Source of the DNA: DATHXC01 sp041662005
GTDB lineage: Bacteria; Pseudomonadota; Gammaproteobacteria; Burkholderiales; Methylophilaceae
DNA length: 17,927 nucleotides
Direction of reading: 5' to 3'
Assembly: GCA_041662005.1 (NCBI GenBank)
Contig: JBAZTJ010000045.1
Span: 1-17,927, forward strand
Within the stretch, counting starts at the first letter, position 1. Every line of letters starts with the position of its first letter. The notes under the pieces were generated by a model, which saw only the letters and a program-made list of their open reading frames with translations, made no database searches and was not told the origin of the DNA. Below are positions 11,504-17,927 of this stretch, in pieces. The position numbers and the translations under genes were made by a program.

Positions 11504-12955
11504 TTACATCAACACAATATCAAAAGTCTCCTGCGAATATTGGGTTTCTACCTGCAAGGAAATCGGCTTGCCTATAAAATCCGATAAATTCGCCAGGCTT
11601 TGTGACTCCTCATCCAGTAGCAAATCTATCACTTTTTGCGAGGCCAGCACGCGGAATTCTTTGGCGCTGAATTGTCTTGCATGGCGCAATAGTTCGCGCA
11701 AGATTTCATAGCAGACTGTTTGTGCAGTTTTCAGCTCCCCTCGCCCTTTACATGAGGGGCATGGCTCACAAAGGATATGCGCCAGGCTTTCACGCGTGCG
11801 TTTACGTGTCATTTCCAGCAGGCCTAGTGCAGAAAAACCATTGATGCCGGTACGGGCACGGTCTTTCTCTACGCCGCGCTTGAGTTCTTCCAGCACGGCT
11901 GTGCGCTGTTCGTCTTCATCCATATCGATAAAGTCGATGATAATGATGCCTCCCAGATTACGCATGCGTAGCTGGCGGGAGATGCACTGTGCGGCTTCCA
12001 GGTTGGTCTTGAAGATGGTATCCGACAGGCTGCGCCCGGACACAAACCCGCCCGTATTTACGTCCACTGTGGTCAGTGCTTCGGTCTGGTCGAAAATCAG
12101 GTAGCCACCCGACTTTAATTCCACCTTGCGCGACATGGCTTTGGTGATTTCTGCCTCTACGTTATACATATCGAACAATGGCCGGTCACCCTGGTAGTGC
12201 TCAAGGCGTTTTACCGCGCGTCCGGCATAGAGCTCTGCGAATTCCAGCAGCTTTTGGTAGGTTTCGCGCGAATCTACCAGGATGCGATCGGTATCTTCAT
12301 TCACCACATCGCGCAGCACGCGCATGGGCAGGTTGAGATCCTGAAACACCAGTGTGCGGTCGGCTGCGCCCTTACTGGCTGCCTGAATGGTGGCCCATAC
12401 CTTTTGCAGGTATTCCAGGTCTGCCAACAGCTCTTCATCCGTGGCGGTTTCAGACATGGTACGTATGATGTAGCCGCCTTTTCTGTCCTCCGGCAACAGC
12501 TTGATCAGCCTGTCACGCAGATGCTCGCGCTCAGCCTCGTCTTCAATGCGTTGCGAAACCCCGATGTGATCTTGCTGCGGCAAATAGACCAGGAAGCGCC
12601 CTGCAATGCTGATCTGCGTAGTGAGTCGTGCACCTTTGGTGCCTATAGGCTCCTTGATGACTTGCACCATGAGCGGCTGACCTTCGTGCAATACCTCCTG
12701 TATGGTTTTCTCAGTATCTGCAGTAGTACATTCCAACACATCGGCGACATGCAGGAAGGCCGCACGTTGCAGGCCGATTTCGACAAAGGCGGACTGCATG
12801 CCAGGCAGCACACGACACACGGCCCCACGGTAGATATTGCCAACGAGGCCCAGCGAAGTGCTGCGCTCGATATGCAGCTCCTGCACCACGCCTTGCTCCA
12901 TGATGGCGACCCGTGTTTCCTGCGGGGTTACATTAATCAGTATCTCTTCACTCAT
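11504..12955 (-). CDS. rng: ribonuclease G
   Basis: RNase G is an endoribonuclease of the RNase E/G family that matures the 5' end of 16S rRNA and degrades some mRNAs. The 483-residue length fits RNase G without the long C-terminal scaffold of RNase E. The order is S1-like RNA-binding domain (about 35-120, with GNIYRGAVCRVLPGMQSAFVEIG), then 5'-sensor and RNase H-like parts, and then the catalytic Asp298 (TVDVN) and Asp341 (IIDFIDM). The Zn-link cysteines lie in CEPCPSC (396-402). It lies downstream of maf on the same strand with an 86-base gap, the usual proteobacterial maf-rng pairing, and ends at a strong terminator. Confidence 0.97.
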   Translation of the reverse strand: MSEEILINVTPQETRVAIMEQGVVQELHIERSTSLGLVGNIYRGAVCRVLPGMQSAFVEIGLQRAAFLHVADVLECTTADTEKTIQEVLHEGQPLMVQVIKEPIGTKGARLTTQISIAGRFLVYLPQQDHIGVSQRIEDEAEREHLRDRLIKLLPEDRKGGYIIRTMSETATDEELLADLEYLQKVWATIQAASKGAADRTLVFQDLNLPMRVLRDVVNEDTDRILVDSRETYQKLLEFAELYAGRAVKRLEHYQGDRPLFDMYNVEAEITKAMSRKVELKSGGYLIFDQTEALTTVDVNTGGFVSGRSLSDTIFKTNLEAAQCISRQLRMRNLGGIIIIDFIDMDEDEQRTAVLEELKRGVEKDRARTGINGFSALGLLEMTRKRTRESLAHILCEPCPSCKGRGELKTAQTVCYEILRELLRHARQFSAKEFRVLASQKVIDLLLDEESQSLANLSDFIGKPISLQVETQYSQETFDIVLM

Positions 12956-13041
12956 TCCAGCACACCTTAATTTTTATAGTTTTAATTTGTATCACTGTGT
13001 TAATTGCAATTTTCTCTAGCCAGCAATCTTGCCTGCCAGGC

Positions 13042-13629
13042 TCACAATACACTGATTCCAGCACCGCTTAATAATGTTGCGGTTTCATAAATGGGCAATC
13101 CCATTACGCAGGAGTAGCTGCCTTCAATCCGTTTTATCAAGACGCCTGCCAAGCCTTGTATGCCATAGGCACCCGCTTTGTCGCGAGGTTCACCAGAGGC
13201 AATATAGGCACGTATAGTTGCCTCAGCCAAGTTAGCCATTTCTACTCGCGTGGTCGACAGTACGACCTCCACACCCGCCTGCGTAGCCAGCGCAATACCC
13301 GTGTGCACCTCGTGCCAACGCCCGGACATTTTGGCCAGCATGCGGTAGGCATCGTCGTCATTTTCCGGCTTGCCTAGAATCTCCCCATCGACCGTGACTG
13401 TAGTATCTGCTGCCAGTACTGGCAGCATCGTCAGCTGCTGTCGTTGCAATTCTTCAAAGCAGACAGCCGCTTTGGTTCTAGCCAGGCGCGTCACATAATC
13501 CGCTGCTGCCTCGCCCGGCAACACCGCCTCATCAATATCCGAAGGCAGCACCAGAAAATCCACGCCTATCTGTTGCAATAACTCGGCACGGCGAGGAGAG
13601 CGGGAAGCTAAGCATATGGTCTTGTTCAT
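13042..13629 (-). CDS. maf: Maf-like nucleoside triphosphate pyrophosphatase
   Basis: Maf proteins hydrolyse non-canonical or free nucleoside triphosphates to monophosphates and pyrophosphate; the YhdE type prefers dTTP and UTP. The 195-residue sequence has the N-terminal ASRSPRRAELL (8-18), PSDIDE (29-34), AADTTV with Asp75, the SGRWHEVHTG stretch (102-111) and YGIQGLAG. The dTTP/UTP-type subfamily is suggested by its place beside rng, as for yhdE in E. coli, and by the GYQG-like IQGLAG motif. The start ATG has no strong ribosome site. It is transcribed with rng. Confidence 0.93.
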   Translation of the reverse strand: MNKTICLASRSPRRAELLQQIGVDFLVLPSDIDEAVLPGEAAADYVTRLARTKAAVCFEELQRQQLTMLPVLAADTTVTVDGEILGKPENDDDAYRMLAKMSGRWHEVHTGIALATQAGVEVVLSTTRVEMANLAEATIRAYIASGEPRDKAGAYGIQGLAGVLIKRIEGSYSCVMGLPIYETATLLSGAGISVL

Positions 13630-13766
13630 TCTGTATTGGGTGTAAGATTATCGCCCAAGATACTAACTGATCGTTTAAAGAACGCATAGCATGAAACTTA
13701 ACCCCTTGCGGCCAAAGACAACAACAATGCGCTATCTGGCAGATTTAATAAAAAGAAAGCAGCAAC

Positions 13767-14402
13767 ATGGCTGAATGGAGTGCATTATTTAAGATCGGCA
13801 TCGCGCTATTCGCGATTGTGAACCCGATAGGCAGTGTGCCGATTTTCATCAGTGCTACCGACGGCTGGTCGGCCCAAGACCGGTCAAGCACGGCCAATAC
13901 CGTGACGCTCACGGTGTTTCTGGTGCTTGTCACCTCCGCTTTCATCGGGGATCAGATTCTCGATTTTTTCAGCATCAGCATTCCATCTTTCCAAGTAGGC
14001 GGCGGCATATTGCTGATGCTGATTGCCATCTCCATGATGCATGGCAAGCAAAGCCACGCACGACAAACGCCTGAAGAGGCACAGGCCGTGGCTGATCGCG
14101 AAGTGATCGCCATAGTGCCGCTTAGCATCCCTTTGCTAGCGGGGCCTGGCGCCATCAGCAGCATGATTATTACTGCCCAGCAAAGTGGCGGGTTTTGGGG
14201 GCATATCTCGCTGGCTATCCCCGTGGCAGCAGTGTGTGCGCTCATCTGGATAACACTCAGGCTGTCGGTACGCATCGCGCAGCGGCTGGGCAGCATAGGC
14301 ATTAATATCGTGACACGGTTGATGGGCTTGATACTGGCGGCGATGGCTGTGGAGTTCATTGCCCATGGCATTACCGGCCTTTTCCCCTCGCTTGCCACAT
14401 AA
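13767..14402 (+). CDS. MarC family integral membrane protein
   Basis: This 211-residue protein belongs to the MarC/YchE/YhgN family (once described as NAAT transporters). It has about six hydrophobic segments: roughly residues 8-28 (IGIALFAIVNPIGSVPIF carries the family NP-G-PIF signature), 48-65, 73-92, 115-138 with PLSIPLLAGPGAISS, 145-165 and 185-203. The function of the family is not settled; a role in antibiotic resistance was withdrawn and small-molecule transport is assumed. It is divergent from maf and lies about 100 bases before nudJ. A short open frame (13691-13774) overlaps its start. Confidence 0.88.
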   Translation: MAEWSALFKIGIALFAIVNPIGSVPIFISATDGWSAQDRSSTANTVTLTVFLVLVTSAFIGDQILDFFSISIPSFQVGGGILLMLIAISMMHGKQSHARQTPEEAQAVADREVIAIVPLSIPLLAGPGAISSMIITAQQSGGFWGHISLAIPVAAVCALIWITLRLSVRIAQRLGSIGINIVTRLMGLILAAMAVEFIAHGITGLFPSLAT

Positions 14403-14503
14403 ATCAAACGCTTATGCTGGTTTAGTCAGCGCCCTGCCTGTAAAATAGACAGTCTTTTGTTTTAGCCCAACCGAATCGCACTCACCAAAACTGTCTGGCC
14501 CAA

Positions 14504-14947
14504 ATGATCTGGAAACCCAATACCACCGTCGCCGCCATTGTTGAACAAGGCGGCAAATTTTTACTGGTTGAAGAAGAAACCGCTGACGGCGTACGCCTCA
14601 ACCAGCCCGCAGGCCATCTCGAAGACGGTGAGACCCTGCTGCAGGCCGTGGTGCGTGAAGCCAATGAAGAAACTGCCTACCAGTTCACGCCAGAGGCATT
14701 GCTTGGTGTCTATCACTGGCGTCATCCCTCCAAAGAAATTACCTACCTGCGCTTTGCTTACATTGGCACTGTTGCCCACCATAACCCGTTGCAAAAACTG
14801 GATGACGGCATCATCCGCGCCATCTGGATGTCTGCGGATGAAGTACGTGCTAACCAGGCCATATTGCGCAGCCCGCAAGTGTTAACCTGTATCGAACATT
14901 ATCTGGCTGGGCAGCAATTCCCGCTTACCGTGGTGACTCATTTATGA
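14504..14947 (+). CDS. nudJ: Nudix hydrolase NudJ
   Basis: The 147-residue protein has a Nudix box at residues 37-59: Gly37, Glu43, Arg51-Glu52 and Glu55-Glu56 are in place; the usual Gly at 58 is Ala and the final hydrophobic position is Tyr. NudJ acts on nucleoside tri- and diphosphates and on hydroxymethylpyrimidine pyrophosphate, a thiamine pathway intermediate. NQPAGHLEDGET and VYHWRHP are typical of the NudJ branch. Its coupling to mnmA (ATGA overlap, 14944-14947) is the same as in E. coli. The leader has a 7-base inverted repeat AGACAGT / ACTGTCT (14447-14453, 14490-14496). The start lacks a clear ribosome site. Confidence 0.9.
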   Translation: MIWKPNTTVAAIVEQGGKFLLVEEETADGVRLNQPAGHLEDGETLLQAVVREANEETAYQFTPEALLGVYHWRHPSKEITYLRFAYIGTVAHHNPLQKLDDGIIRAIWMSADEVRANQAILRSPQVLTCIEHYLAGQQFPLTVVTHL

Positions 14948-16035
14948 AGAAAAAAGTAGTGGTTGGCTTATCTGGCGGCGTGGATTCGTCCGTTGCCGCA
15001 TTGCTGCTGAAAGAACAGGGCTATGACGTAGTCGGCCTGTTCATGAAAAACTGGGAGGATGACGACAACGATGAATACTGCTCATCCAAACAGGATCTGA
15101 TTGATGCGGTTTCCGTTGCCGACAAACTAGGCATAGAGATCGAGGCCGTCAATTTCAGCAAGGAATACAAAGACCGCGTATTCAGCAATTTTCTGGAAGA
15201 GTATCAGGCTGGACGCACCCCTAACCCCGACATTCTATGCAATGCCGAAATCAAGTTTAAAGCCTTCCTCGACCATGCCATGGGCCTGGGCGCTGATTTG
15301 ATTGCAACCGGACACTATGCGCAGGTACGTGAAAATCCGCTCAAGCCAGGGCTGTTCCAGCTATTGAAAGCCGAGGATGGCAGCAAAGATCAAAGCTATT
15401 TCCTGTATCGCTTGAATCAGGCACAGCTTTCCAAAACCTTGTTTCCGCTCGGCCACCTGCTGAAGCGTGAAGTACGTGAAATTGCCCGTAAAGCCGGTTT
15501 AGCAAATAGCGAAAAAAAGGACTCCACCGGTATTTGCTTCATCGGCGAGCGCCCATTTCAGGAGTTTCTCAGTCGCTATCTGCCACGCAAGCCAGGTGAA
15601 ATGCAAACGCCGGAAGGTAAAGTGGTAGGGCAACATGAAGGGCTGATGTACTACACACTGGGGCAACGCCAGGGCCTGAAAATCGGCGGCTCCCGCGAGA
15701 GCAATGGTGAGCCATGGTTCGTTGCTGCCAAGGACATGCAAAACAATGTATTAACCGTGGTTCAGGGGCATGAACATCCGCTGCTTTTAAACGATGGCCT
15801 GGTGGCCAGCCAGTTGCACTGGATTTCCGGGGATGAGCCTGAGTCTCATTGGGTCTATGCCGCCAAAACCCGCTATCGCCAGCCGGATGCACCTTGCGAA
15901 ATAGATCGCTTGGACAGTGCGGCTATGGAGATACGCTTCGGCCAGAAACAATGGGCGATTACGCCAGGGCAATCTGCCGTGGTGTATGAAAGTACCGTCT
16001 GTTTGGGTGGTGGGATTATTACAGGTGCGCTTTAA
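14944..16035 (+). CDS. mnmA: tRNA 2-thiouridylase MnmA
   Basis: MnmA adenylates and thiolates U34 of tRNA-Lys, Glu and Gln using sulfur relayed from IscS through Tus proteins. The 363-residue protein has the PP-loop SGGVDSS (10-16), the catalytic Cys99 in NPDILCN, and the persulfide Cys198 in STGICFIGER. MKNW and TGHYAQV are also present, as is the C-terminal beta-barrel part. The start overlaps the nudJ stop by four bases. The gene ends 47 bases before the convergent glutathione S-transferase gene, without a recognisable T-tailed terminator between them. Confidence 0.98.
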   Translation: MKKKVVVGLSGGVDSSVAALLLKEQGYDVVGLFMKNWEDDDNDEYCSSKQDLIDAVSVADKLGIEIEAVNFSKEYKDRVFSNFLEEYQAGRTPNPDILCNAEIKFKAFLDHAMGLGADLIATGHYAQVRENPLKPGLFQLLKAEDGSKDQSYFLYRLNQAQLSKTLFPLGHLLKREVREIARKAGLANSEKKDSTGICFIGERPFQEFLSRYLPRKPGEMQTPEGKVVGQHEGLMYYTLGQRQGLKIGGSRESNGEPWFVAAKDMQNNVLTVVQGHEHPLLLNDGLVASQLHWISGDEPESHWVYAAKTRYRQPDAPCEIDRLDSAAMEIRFGQKQWAITPGQSAVVYESTVCLGGGIITGAL

Positions 16036-16082
16036 GATTAACTAACAGAGTTAATGAGCTGGAGCGCAAGCACCAGCAAACA

Positions 16083-16694
16083 CTAGTTTTCGACGGGCGC
16101 CGTATCTTTGAACGAAGTGCGCTTCATCATCGCGGCATAGTGCTTAGCCAGGTTGGGGTATTGCTCGCGCCAGTTAATATCTTTGAAGCGTAACTCAAGG
16201 TAGCCTAACAGGCAGCCCAGAGCGATATCCGCAAGACTGAATGTGTCATCCACACACCACTTGCTACCAGCGAGCTCTTCGCTTAATGCTTGTAAGCCAC
16301 GCTCAACTTTGCCTAACTGCTTGCTGATAATCGCAGCATCGCGTGCACCCTCCGCACGACGTGACTCCATTACGGCCGCCACCGCTGCGTCGCAAACCCC
16401 ATCCGCCAACGCTTCCCAACGCTTTACCTTGATGCGCAAGGTATGCTCATGCGGTAGCAGGTTTGCAACCGGGGTGCGGTGGTCCAGATATTCAGCGATC
16501 ACGCGCGAATCAAACAGGCTGTCGCCATCATCCAGCACCAGTGTGGGCACTTTACCCAAGGGGTTATGCTCATTAACGGGATGGTCAGGCGAACTCAAAT
16601 CCACCAGCACCATTTCTATCTCTATACGCTTTTCAGCAGCAACCACGCGCACTTTGCGGGCATAAGGGCTATTCAGCGAGTATAAAAGTTTCAT
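16083..16694 (-). CDS. glutathione S-transferase family protein
   Basis: The 203-residue protein has an N-terminal thioredoxin-like GST domain (LYSLNSPYARKVRVVA at 4-19; NPLGKVPTLVLDDG; SLFDSRVIAEYLD with the glutathione-contacting Ser) and an all-helical C-terminal domain with FSLADIALGCLLGYLE (N-capping Asp). SPYARKVR places a Ser near the N-terminus as the possible catalytic residue, as in YibF-like bacterial GSTs. The substrate is unknown; glutathione-dependent detoxification or formaldehyde-related roles in a methylotroph are guesses. It is divergent from nadC. Confidence 0.9.
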   Translation of the reverse strand: MKLLYSLNSPYARKVRVVAAEKRIEIEMVLVDLSSPDHPVNEHNPLGKVPTLVLDDGDSLFDSRVIAEYLDHRTPVANLLPHEHTLRIKVKRWEALADGVCDAAVAAVMESRRAEGARDAAIISKQLGKVERGLQALSEELAGSKWCVDDTFSLADIALGCLLGYLELRFKDINWREQYPNLAKHYAAMMKRTSFKDTAPVEN

Positions 16695-16743
16695 AGGTGT
16701 AGTCAGTTAGATTAACGATAGATACATGTTGAGCCATGCTGTG

Positions 16744-16757
16744 TGCATTATAATGCA
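16744..16757. promoter_or_regulatory. perfect palindrome with TATAAT on both strands
   Basis: TGCATTATAATGCA is a perfect 14-base palindrome between the divergent gst and nadC genes. It contains TATAAT on the plus strand (16749-16754) and on the minus strand (16747-16752). It can serve as a -10 element for either gene and as an operator. No good -35 hexamer is seen for either direction. Confidence 0.55.
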
Positions 16758-16761
16758 AATG

Positions 16762-17622
16762 ATGGGATCCACCTTATTCAAAAGTTTATTACCCTCTCTA
16801 CAAGAGACCATACAGCAAAATGTGCGCATTGCCATTGCAGAAGATATCGGCAGCGGCGACCTGACCGCCCAACTTATCCCCAGCGATAAAACCGCAAGAG
16901 CCACCATTATCTGCCGAGAAAGTGCCGTGGTATGCGGCATACCATGGGCAGAGGCCTGTTTTGAACAGATCGTCCCCGATAGCATCACCATCTGGAAAGT
17001 GAGCGAGGGTGACACAGTGACACCTAACCAAACGCTTTGTGAGATCAGCGGCAATGCACGGGCATTGCTTACCGCCGAGCGTAGCGCGCTCAATTTTCTA
17101 CAGGCTATGTCCGCAACCGCCACCGTAACCAGGCAGTTTGTTGACGCCGTTGCCGGCACCTCGGCACGCATCTTGGACACACGCAAGACTATTCCCGGCA
17201 TGCGGTTGGCACAAAAATATGCTGTCACCGTAGGTGGTGGCCTGAATCAACGCATGGGCTTGTATGACGGCATCCTGATCAAGGAAAACCACATTGCAGC
17301 AGCAGGCAGTATTGAGGCTGTGTTGAAATCAGCGCATGACATTAATAGCAATGTCAGCATCCAGATTGAAGTGGAGACGCTGGCCCAGCTTGCAACTGCC
17401 ATTGATGCTGGCGCCAAGCTTATTTTGCTGGATAACTTCAGCCCCACACAGCTATGTGAAGCCGTAAAGCTGAATGCTAAACGCGCTATCCTGGAAGCTT
17501 CCGGCGGCATTAGCCTGGAAAATGTACGTGAAATTGCGCTGACGGGCGTTGACCGAATTTCGATAGGCAGCCTGACCAAAAACATACAGGCAGTTGACCT
17601 GTCGATGCGATTTGCAGAGTAA
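16762..17622 (+). CDS. nadC: quinolinate phosphoribosyltransferase
   Basis: NadC converts quinolinate and PRPP to nicotinate mononucleotide in de novo NAD synthesis. Family motifs are EDIGSGDLTA near the N-terminus, LLTAERSALNFLQ, LDTRKTIPGMR (PRPP and quinolinate binding), GGGLNQRMGLYD, ILIKENHI, LDNFSP and ISIGSLTK at the C-terminus. Possible starts are ATG at 16726, 16753, 16759 and 16762. I prefer 16762 (286 residues), because family N-termini begin near TLFKSLLPSL and because a TATAAT at 16749-16754 would place the transcript start at about this codon. None has a Shine-Dalgarno sequence. The enzyme feeds the NMN/NaMN pool that PncC also serves. Confidence 0.95.
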   Translation: MGSTLFKSLLPSLQETIQQNVRIAIAEDIGSGDLTAQLIPSDKTARATIICRESAVVCGIPWAEACFEQIVPDSITIWKVSEGDTVTPNQTLCEISGNARALLTAERSALNFLQAMSATATVTRQFVDAVAGTSARILDTRKTIPGMRLAQKYAVTVGGGLNQRMGLYDGILIKENHIAAAGSIEAVLKSAHDINSNVSIQIEVETLAQLATAIDAGAKLILLDNFSPTQLCEAVKLNAKRAILEASGGISLENVREIALTGVDRISIGSLTKNIQAVDLSMRFAE

Positions 17623-17709
17623 AGTTATGTTTAAAGCTTGTTGATAAACCGCCTAATAAAACATAATAAGCAAAAGCCTTAATGGAATGACTATGACCAG
17701 GAACTTGCC

Positions 17710-17927
17710 ATGACCAAAGTACAGCCCATGCCGCCTACCGTGCAAGGCCGCCTGACGTTGGGTGACGTTCTGCGCATGCTGGTCACTGATAACATCGTAG
17801 ACAAAAAGCAGGCTGAGCAACTGTATAAAGACCGCAAAATGGACAGTTCCAATTTGCACCCACTTGTTGTCATCGGCGAGCAAAAGTGGAAAAACCTTAG
17901 CCCGCCAAACAAGCAGCTTACCGTTGA
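17710..17927 (+). CDS. gspE: GspE/PulE-type secretion ATPase, N-terminal part
   Basis: The 72 complete codons up to the right edge have no stop. The segment RLTLGDVLRMLVTDNIVDKK, followed by HPLVVIGEQKW and PPNKQLTV, matches the N-terminal domain of betaproteobacterial type II secretion (GspE/PulE/PilB-like) ATPases, the cytoplasmic motor that drives pseudopilus assembly. The Walker motifs lie outside the window, so the family call rests on the N-domain only; a type IV pilus relative is possible. The start at 17710 has GGAA about eight bases upstream. It follows nadC by 87 bases with no clear terminator. Confidence 0.75.
   Translation, partial: MTKVQPMPPTVQGRLTLGDVLRMLVTDNIVDKKQAEQLYKDRKMDSSNLHPLVVIGEQKWKNLSPPNKQLTV

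Noticed and set aside
12197..12970. 257-codon plus-strand frame over rng
   Set aside because: Antisense to RNase G, whose catalytic motifs are intact; the frame has no ribosome site or domain.
16037..16077. Hairpins between mnmA and the GST gene as a bidirectional terminator
   Set aside because: TTAACT / AGTTAA and GCTGG / CCAGC can pair, but neither is followed by a T-run in either direction.
1..17927. CRISPR array, complete insertion sequence, rRNA or prophage genes
   Set aside because: No regularly spaced repeats of suitable length, no transposase or phage structural gene, and no rRNA sequence were recognised.

Overview
The window looks like chromosomal DNA of a methylotrophic betaproteobacterium, most likely of the family Methylophilaceae. 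The reasons are a lanthanide-type (XoxF) methanol dehydrogenase at the left edge, the order thiL-pgpA-pncC ... recA-recX-alaS-lysC, the pair maf-rng, the pair nudJ-mnmA, and housekeeping protein sequences of betaproteobacterial character. The genus cannot be fixed from sequence reading alone.

Layout, left to right. (1) 1-541, minus: the 5' part of a xoxF-like methanol dehydrogenase gene, cut by the window edge, followed by a 409-base intergenic region with a plus-strand terminator-like hairpin and a long palindromic hairpin. (2) 951-2939, plus: thiL, pgpA and pncC, an overlapping three-gene operon joining thiamine diphosphate synthesis, phosphatidylglycerol synthesis and pyridine nucleotide salvage. 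(3) 3008-3313, minus: a small secreted Pro/Tyr-rich protein of unknown role. (4) 3642-9140, plus: recA, recX (overlapping), alaS and lysC, covering recombination and its modulator, alanyl-tRNA charging and the first step of the aspartate family. (5) 9217-9465: tRNA-Ser(GCU) and tRNA-Arg(ACG), each with a candidate promoter, and one terminator. (6) 9531-11460: an AT-richer insert-like segment carrying a hipBA toxin-antitoxin module on the minus strand, with relic-like DNA next to the tRNA and three matching operators upstream of hipB. (7) 11504-13629, minus: rng and maf. (8) 13767-16035, plus: a MarC-family membrane protein, nudJ and mnmA (ATGA overlap). (9) 16083-16694, minus: a glutathione S-transferase, divergent from nadC (plus). 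(10) 17710-17927, plus: the beginning of a GspE-type secretion ATPase, cut by the right edge.

Most of the window is conserved core genome. The unusual parts are the regulatory architecture of hipBA (three TTACC-N4-GGTAA operators whose centres are exactly 50 bases apart), the tRNA-Arg-proximal relic DNA, a four-copy 18-base tandem repeat inserted in thiL, a probable internal start for a lysC beta subunit, a perfect palindrome with TATAAT on both strands between the gst gene and nadC, and a 12-base direct repeat upstream of recA where no SOS box can be seen. I found no strong evidence for a wholly new multi-gene system. No CRISPR array, complete insertion sequence or intact integrase was seen.
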